Source: an uncultured Caryophanales bacterium (lineage in GTDB: Bacteria > Bacillota_I > Bacilli_A > Acholeplasmatales > Anaeroplasmataceae). Taken from it: 9,044 bases of DNA. The DNA is taken from NCBI GenBank assembly GCA_937885165.1, contig CAKZZJ010000133.1:1-9044 (forward strand), in the 5' to 3' direction. Under the pieces are notes generated by a model. That model saw only the letters and a program-made list of their open reading frames with translations, was not told the DNA's origin and did no database searches. This document shows, piece by piece, positions 7,006 to 9,044 of the stretch (within the stretch, counting starts at the first letter, position 1; each line of letters begins with the position of its first letter). Position numbers and translations under genes: made by a program.

Positions 7006-7064
7006 AATGCGCCATAATTTTTCCAAAATGATTGATTTTATGGCGCATTTTTGTTATTATTTTA
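7006..7064 (+). repeat. Hairpin repeat, copy 1, in the leader of the ATPase gene
   Basis: AATGCGCCATAA (7006-7017) and TTATGGCGCATT (7038-7049) form a perfect 12-pair stem with a 20-base loop, followed by a T-run (7048-7052). The shape is that of a plus-strand terminator. However, it lies far after the previous terminator (6901-6939) and only 31 bases before the ATPase start codon. Compared with bases 8295-8352, 47 of 59 aligned columns are identical, with one 1-base gap; the T-rich tail beyond the stem is included. Confidence 0.85.
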
Positions 7065-7066
7065 GT

Positions 7067-7073
7067 GGAGGTG
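7067..7073 (+). promoter_or_regulatory. Ribosome binding site of the ATPase gene
   Basis: GGAGGTG ends 6 bases before the ATG at 7080 and is one of the strongest Shine-Dalgarno matches in the window. It fixes the start codon. It lies 17 bases after the stem of the repeat hairpin, so the hairpin itself does not cover the site. Confidence 0.85.
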
Positions 7074-7079
7074 TAGTCG

Positions 7080-8294
7080 ATGCTTGTAAGAGAAGATTAT
7101 TTAAAAAGAATAAGAGAATTCTATGAAGCTGATATAATAAAAGTTATAACTGGAATGAGAAGGGTTGGCAAATCAGTTATTCTATCCCAAATTAGAGATG
7201 AAATAATTCAAATTACTAAAACAAGTAATGTAATTGAGATAAATTTTGAAAACGAGAAATTTCAAAAAATAAACACATACACAAAATTACTTACTTATAT
7301 TAGAAAACAGATAAACAATAAAGACAAATATTATATTTTTTTGGATGAAATACAACATGTAAGATCTTTTGAAAAAGCCTTATCTTCTTTACGTGTAGAA
7401 TACAATGTATCTATTTTTGTTACTGGTAGCAACTCGAAATTATTATCAGGGAGATTAGCAACATTATTAGTTGGTAGATGCATTGAATTTAAGATATTAC
7501 CATTTTCTTTTAAAGAAGCATACGACTATTTTTATAAAGAGAAAGATAATAATATAGATTTATCATTTCAAGATTATATTAGATGGGGCGGATTGCCATT
7601 GCGTTTTTCTTTTACAAATGAAAATGTAAGAAATTACATAATACAAACATATACAGGAATCGTAGAAAGAGATATTGTTACGTCTCAATCAAAAATTAAT
7701 TCCCATAATTTCAATCTTTTTTCTTCATATGTTTTATCTAATTCTGGAAAAGAATTGTCAATAGATAATGTGGTAAAAACATTTAAAAAAGAAAATAATG
7801 AGTTATTAGAATCAAAGGCATTATATCGATATCTAGATAAGATGGAAAAAGCATGCCTCATTTCAAGAGTTAAAAAATATGATATTAATGGCAAGAAAAA
7901 ACTCACTTATTATGAAAAACAATATGCAATGGATACTAGCCTCATTACAATTAATGGAAATTATGTTAATATTGCAAATGGTTTTGTTCTTGAAAATGTA
8001 TTATATAATGAACTAATAAAAAGAGGGTATATTGTATTTTTTGGGAAAACCAAATTTGGTGAAGTTGATTTTGTTGTAACAAATGGCATGGGAAAGAAAT
8101 GCTTTATTCAGGTATCATATCTACTTGCATCAGAAGAAACTATTAATCGTGAATTTGGAGCATTTAATCATATAAAGGATAATGCGCCAAAATACGTTTT
8201 TAGCTTAGATAAATTTGATTTTTCAAGAGACGGCATTGCCCACATAAATATTATTGATTTTTTATTGGAAAAGAGAAGTGTGGAGCTATTGTGA
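7080..8294 (+). CDS. AAA_14/DUF4143 family ATPase (archaeal-type ATP-binding protein)
   Basis: This complete 404-residue protein has the usual length for this family. The N-terminal ATPase domain has Walker A G-M-R-R-V-G-K-S (residues 25-32, K31), Walker B I-F-L-D-E-I-Q (D89, E90) and a sensor-like V-T-G-S-N-S (T115-S119) followed by S-G-R-L. The middle part (about 190-275) looks like the helical, winged-helix-like lid of DUF4143 proteins. The C-terminal part (about 300-400) has the outline of a PD-(D/E)XK nuclease fold: E305, then G-E-V-D-F-V (E328, D330), then I-Q-V-S-Y (Q344-Y347), where a true nuclease would have E-x-K. The catalytic Lys is therefore missing, as is common in this family. 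The cellular role of these ATPases is not established; they occur in many paralogous copies in gut Firmicutes. No helix suggests membrane insertion. It stands alone between two related hairpin repeats with its own ribosome site, so it looks like a self-contained cassette. Confidence 0.93.
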   Translation: MLVREDYLKRIREFYEADIIKVITGMRRVGKSVILSQIRDEIIQITKTSNVIEINFENEKFQKINTYTKLLTYIRKQINNKDKYYIFLDEIQHVRSFEKALSSLRVEYNVSIFVTGSNSKLLSGRLATLLVGRCIEFKILPFSFKEAYDYFYKEKDNNIDLSFQDYIRWGGLPLRFSFTNENVRNYIIQTYTGIVERDIVTSQSKINSHNFNLFSSYVLSNSGKELSIDNVVKTFKKENNELLESKALYRYLDKMEKACLISRVKKYDINGKKKLTYYEKQYAMDTSLITINGNYVNIANGFVLENVLYNELIKRGYIVFFGKTKFGEVDFVVTNGMGKKCFIQVSYLLASEETINREFGAFNHIKDNAPKYVFSLDKFDFSRDGIAHINIIDFLLEKRSVELL

Positions 8295-8352
8295 AATACG
8301 CCATAAATTTAGCAATATAATCAACTTTATGGTGCTTTTTGATATTATTTTA
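8295..8352 (+). repeat. Hairpin repeat, copy 2, also the terminator of the ATPase gene
   Basis: CGCCATAAA (8299-8307) pairs with TTTATGGTG (8326-8334) with one G-T wobble and an 18-base loop. A T-run follows (8336-8340). The stem starts 4 bases after the TGA at 8292-8294, a normal terminator position. It is the counterpart of bases 7006-7064: both arms, the loop length and the T-rich tail (ATTATTTTA) are shared. The stem is less perfect than in copy 1. Confidence 0.8.
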
Positions 8353-8403
8353 ATCAAGCCTCTTCATTGTGGCACTTTTATTTAATCGAATACGGAGGTA
8401 AAA

Positions 8404-9044
8404 ATGGAAAATAGAGTATATTTTGTAATAGATATGAAATCATTTTTTGCCTCTGTAGAATGCTCATTAAGAGGCCTTGATCCGATGACTACTAATTTAG
8501 TTGTTGCTGATGCATCAAGAACTGAAAAAACAATATGCCTTGCAGTATCCCCATCACTAAAAAAGATGGGAATAAAAAATAGATGTAGATTGTTTCAAAT
8601 ACCCAAAAATATTGATTTTATTATCGCTAAACCACAAATGAAAAAATATATTGAATATAATGCTTTGATATATTCAATATATCTTAATTATTTTGATAAA
8701 AAAGATATTCATGTTTATTCAATTGATGAATCATTTATCGATGTTACAGATTATTTAAAAATCTATAAAACCAAAGCTAAACCTCTTGCCTTAAAACTGA
8801 TTAAAGAAATAAAAGATAAACTTAATATCCCTGCCACCTGCGGAATTGGCTCAAATATGTATTTGGCTAAAATAGCTTTAGATATTACAGCTAAAAGTGC
8901 GAAAGATGGGATTGGCTGGCTAACTGAAGAAAAATTCAAACGTGAATTATGGAACCATAGACCACTATCTGATTTTTGGGGTATATCAAGGGGGATAGAA
9001 GAACATCTAAAAAGATTATATATATTTGATATGGAAGGCATATC
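8404..9044 (+). CDS. Y-family DNA polymerase, UmuC/DinB-like (3' end missing)
   Basis: 213 codons are present before the window ends; the full protein would be about 400-430 residues. Y-family polymerases copy past damaged bases with low fidelity. The palm carboxylates are all present: D10 in V-I-D-M-K-S-F-F-A-S-V-E, and D108 and E109 in S-I-D-E-S-F. F15 is at the steric-gate position that excludes ribonucleotides. The fingers region shows V-V-A-D, then R-T-E-K-T-I-C-L-A-V-S-P-S-L-K, and later C-G-I-G-S-N-M-Y-L-A-K and L-W-N-H-R-P-L-S-D-F-W-G-I. The R-T-E-K-T and H-R-P-L-x-D-F-W motifs are those of the Firmicutes UvrX/UmuC-like branch, which is often carried on plasmids, prophages and integrative elements, sometimes next to a YolD-like gene. 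The ATG follows GGAGG (8394-8398) by 5 bases. I found no clear promoter and no LexA box in 8353-8403. Confidence 0.93.
   Translation, partial: MENRVYFVIDMKSFFASVECSLRGLDPMTTNLVVADASRTEKTICLAVSPSLKKMGIKNRCRLFQIPKNIDFIIAKPQMKKYIEYNALIYSIYLNYFDKKDIHVYSIDESFIDVTDYLKIYKTKAKPLALKLIKEIKDKLNIPATCGIGSNMYLAKIALDITAKSAKDGIGWLTEEKFKRELWNHRPLSDFWGISRGIEEHLKRLYIFDMEGI

Noticed and set aside
7032..7060. Promoter-like pair TTGATT and TATTAT, 17 bases apart, inside hairpin copy 1
   Set aside because: Transcription would begin on the Shine-Dalgarno itself, and copy 2 keeps the -10-like part without the -35; AT-rich chance match is likely.
8353..8403. LexA/SOS box before the Y-family polymerase
   Set aside because: Only a half-site-like CGAATACG is present, with no GTTC partner.

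Overview
The window is AT-rich and all recognisable genes lie on the plus strand. Shine-Dalgarno sites are of the GGGAG/GGAGG type, stop codons include TGA, and TGG encodes Trp, so the code is standard. Hairpin plus T-tract terminators, a Firmicutes-style Mfd, and a cytoplasmic-facing anchored protein of a kind I know from Clostridia and Erysipelotrichia point to a low-GC Gram-positive. An Erysipelotrichia-like or related gut Bacilli lineage is my best guess. Species cannot be fixed from the sequence alone.

Layout. (1) 2-1060: 3' part of a fold-type I PLP aminotransferase, closed by a strong terminator at 1073-1106. (2) 1117-4542: complete mfd, the transcription-repair coupling factor, starting only about 10 bases after that terminator. 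(3) 4543-4657: a short gap with an extended -10 promoter and a possible CcpA cre-like palindrome. They drive a 549-residue membrane-anchored protein (4658-6307) that has an acidic tandem-repeat linker, a conserved C-terminal domain of unknown function and three copies of a PACG motif. (4) 6308-7079: a stretch that looks decayed. It holds a 76-codon winged-helix fragment (6404-6634), which resembles the C-terminal end of AlbA_2/Schlafen-type ATP-binding regulators. An overlapping small three-helix membrane ORF follows (6625-6892); it lacks a normal start codon and is split by a +1 frameshift. A terminator hairpin comes next (6907-6939). (5) 7006-8352: a complete AAA_14/DUF4143 ATPase (7080-8294) bracketed by two copies, about 80% identical, of a 58-59 base hairpin repeat. 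(6) 8404 to the window end: the 5' part of a UmuC/DinB-like Y-family DNA polymerase, cut by the window edge.

How the genes relate. Almost every gene is separated from the next by a terminator, so this is mostly a set of single-gene units and not one operon. Mfd and the Y-family polymerase share a DNA-damage theme but are not co-transcribed as far as can be seen. The right half, from about 6308, has an accessory or genomic-island flavour: gene remnants, a repeat-flanked ATPase and a lesion-bypass polymerase of the type common on mobile elements. The least explained items are the repeat pair around the ATPase, the split membrane ORF, and the PACG/acidic-repeat anchored protein.
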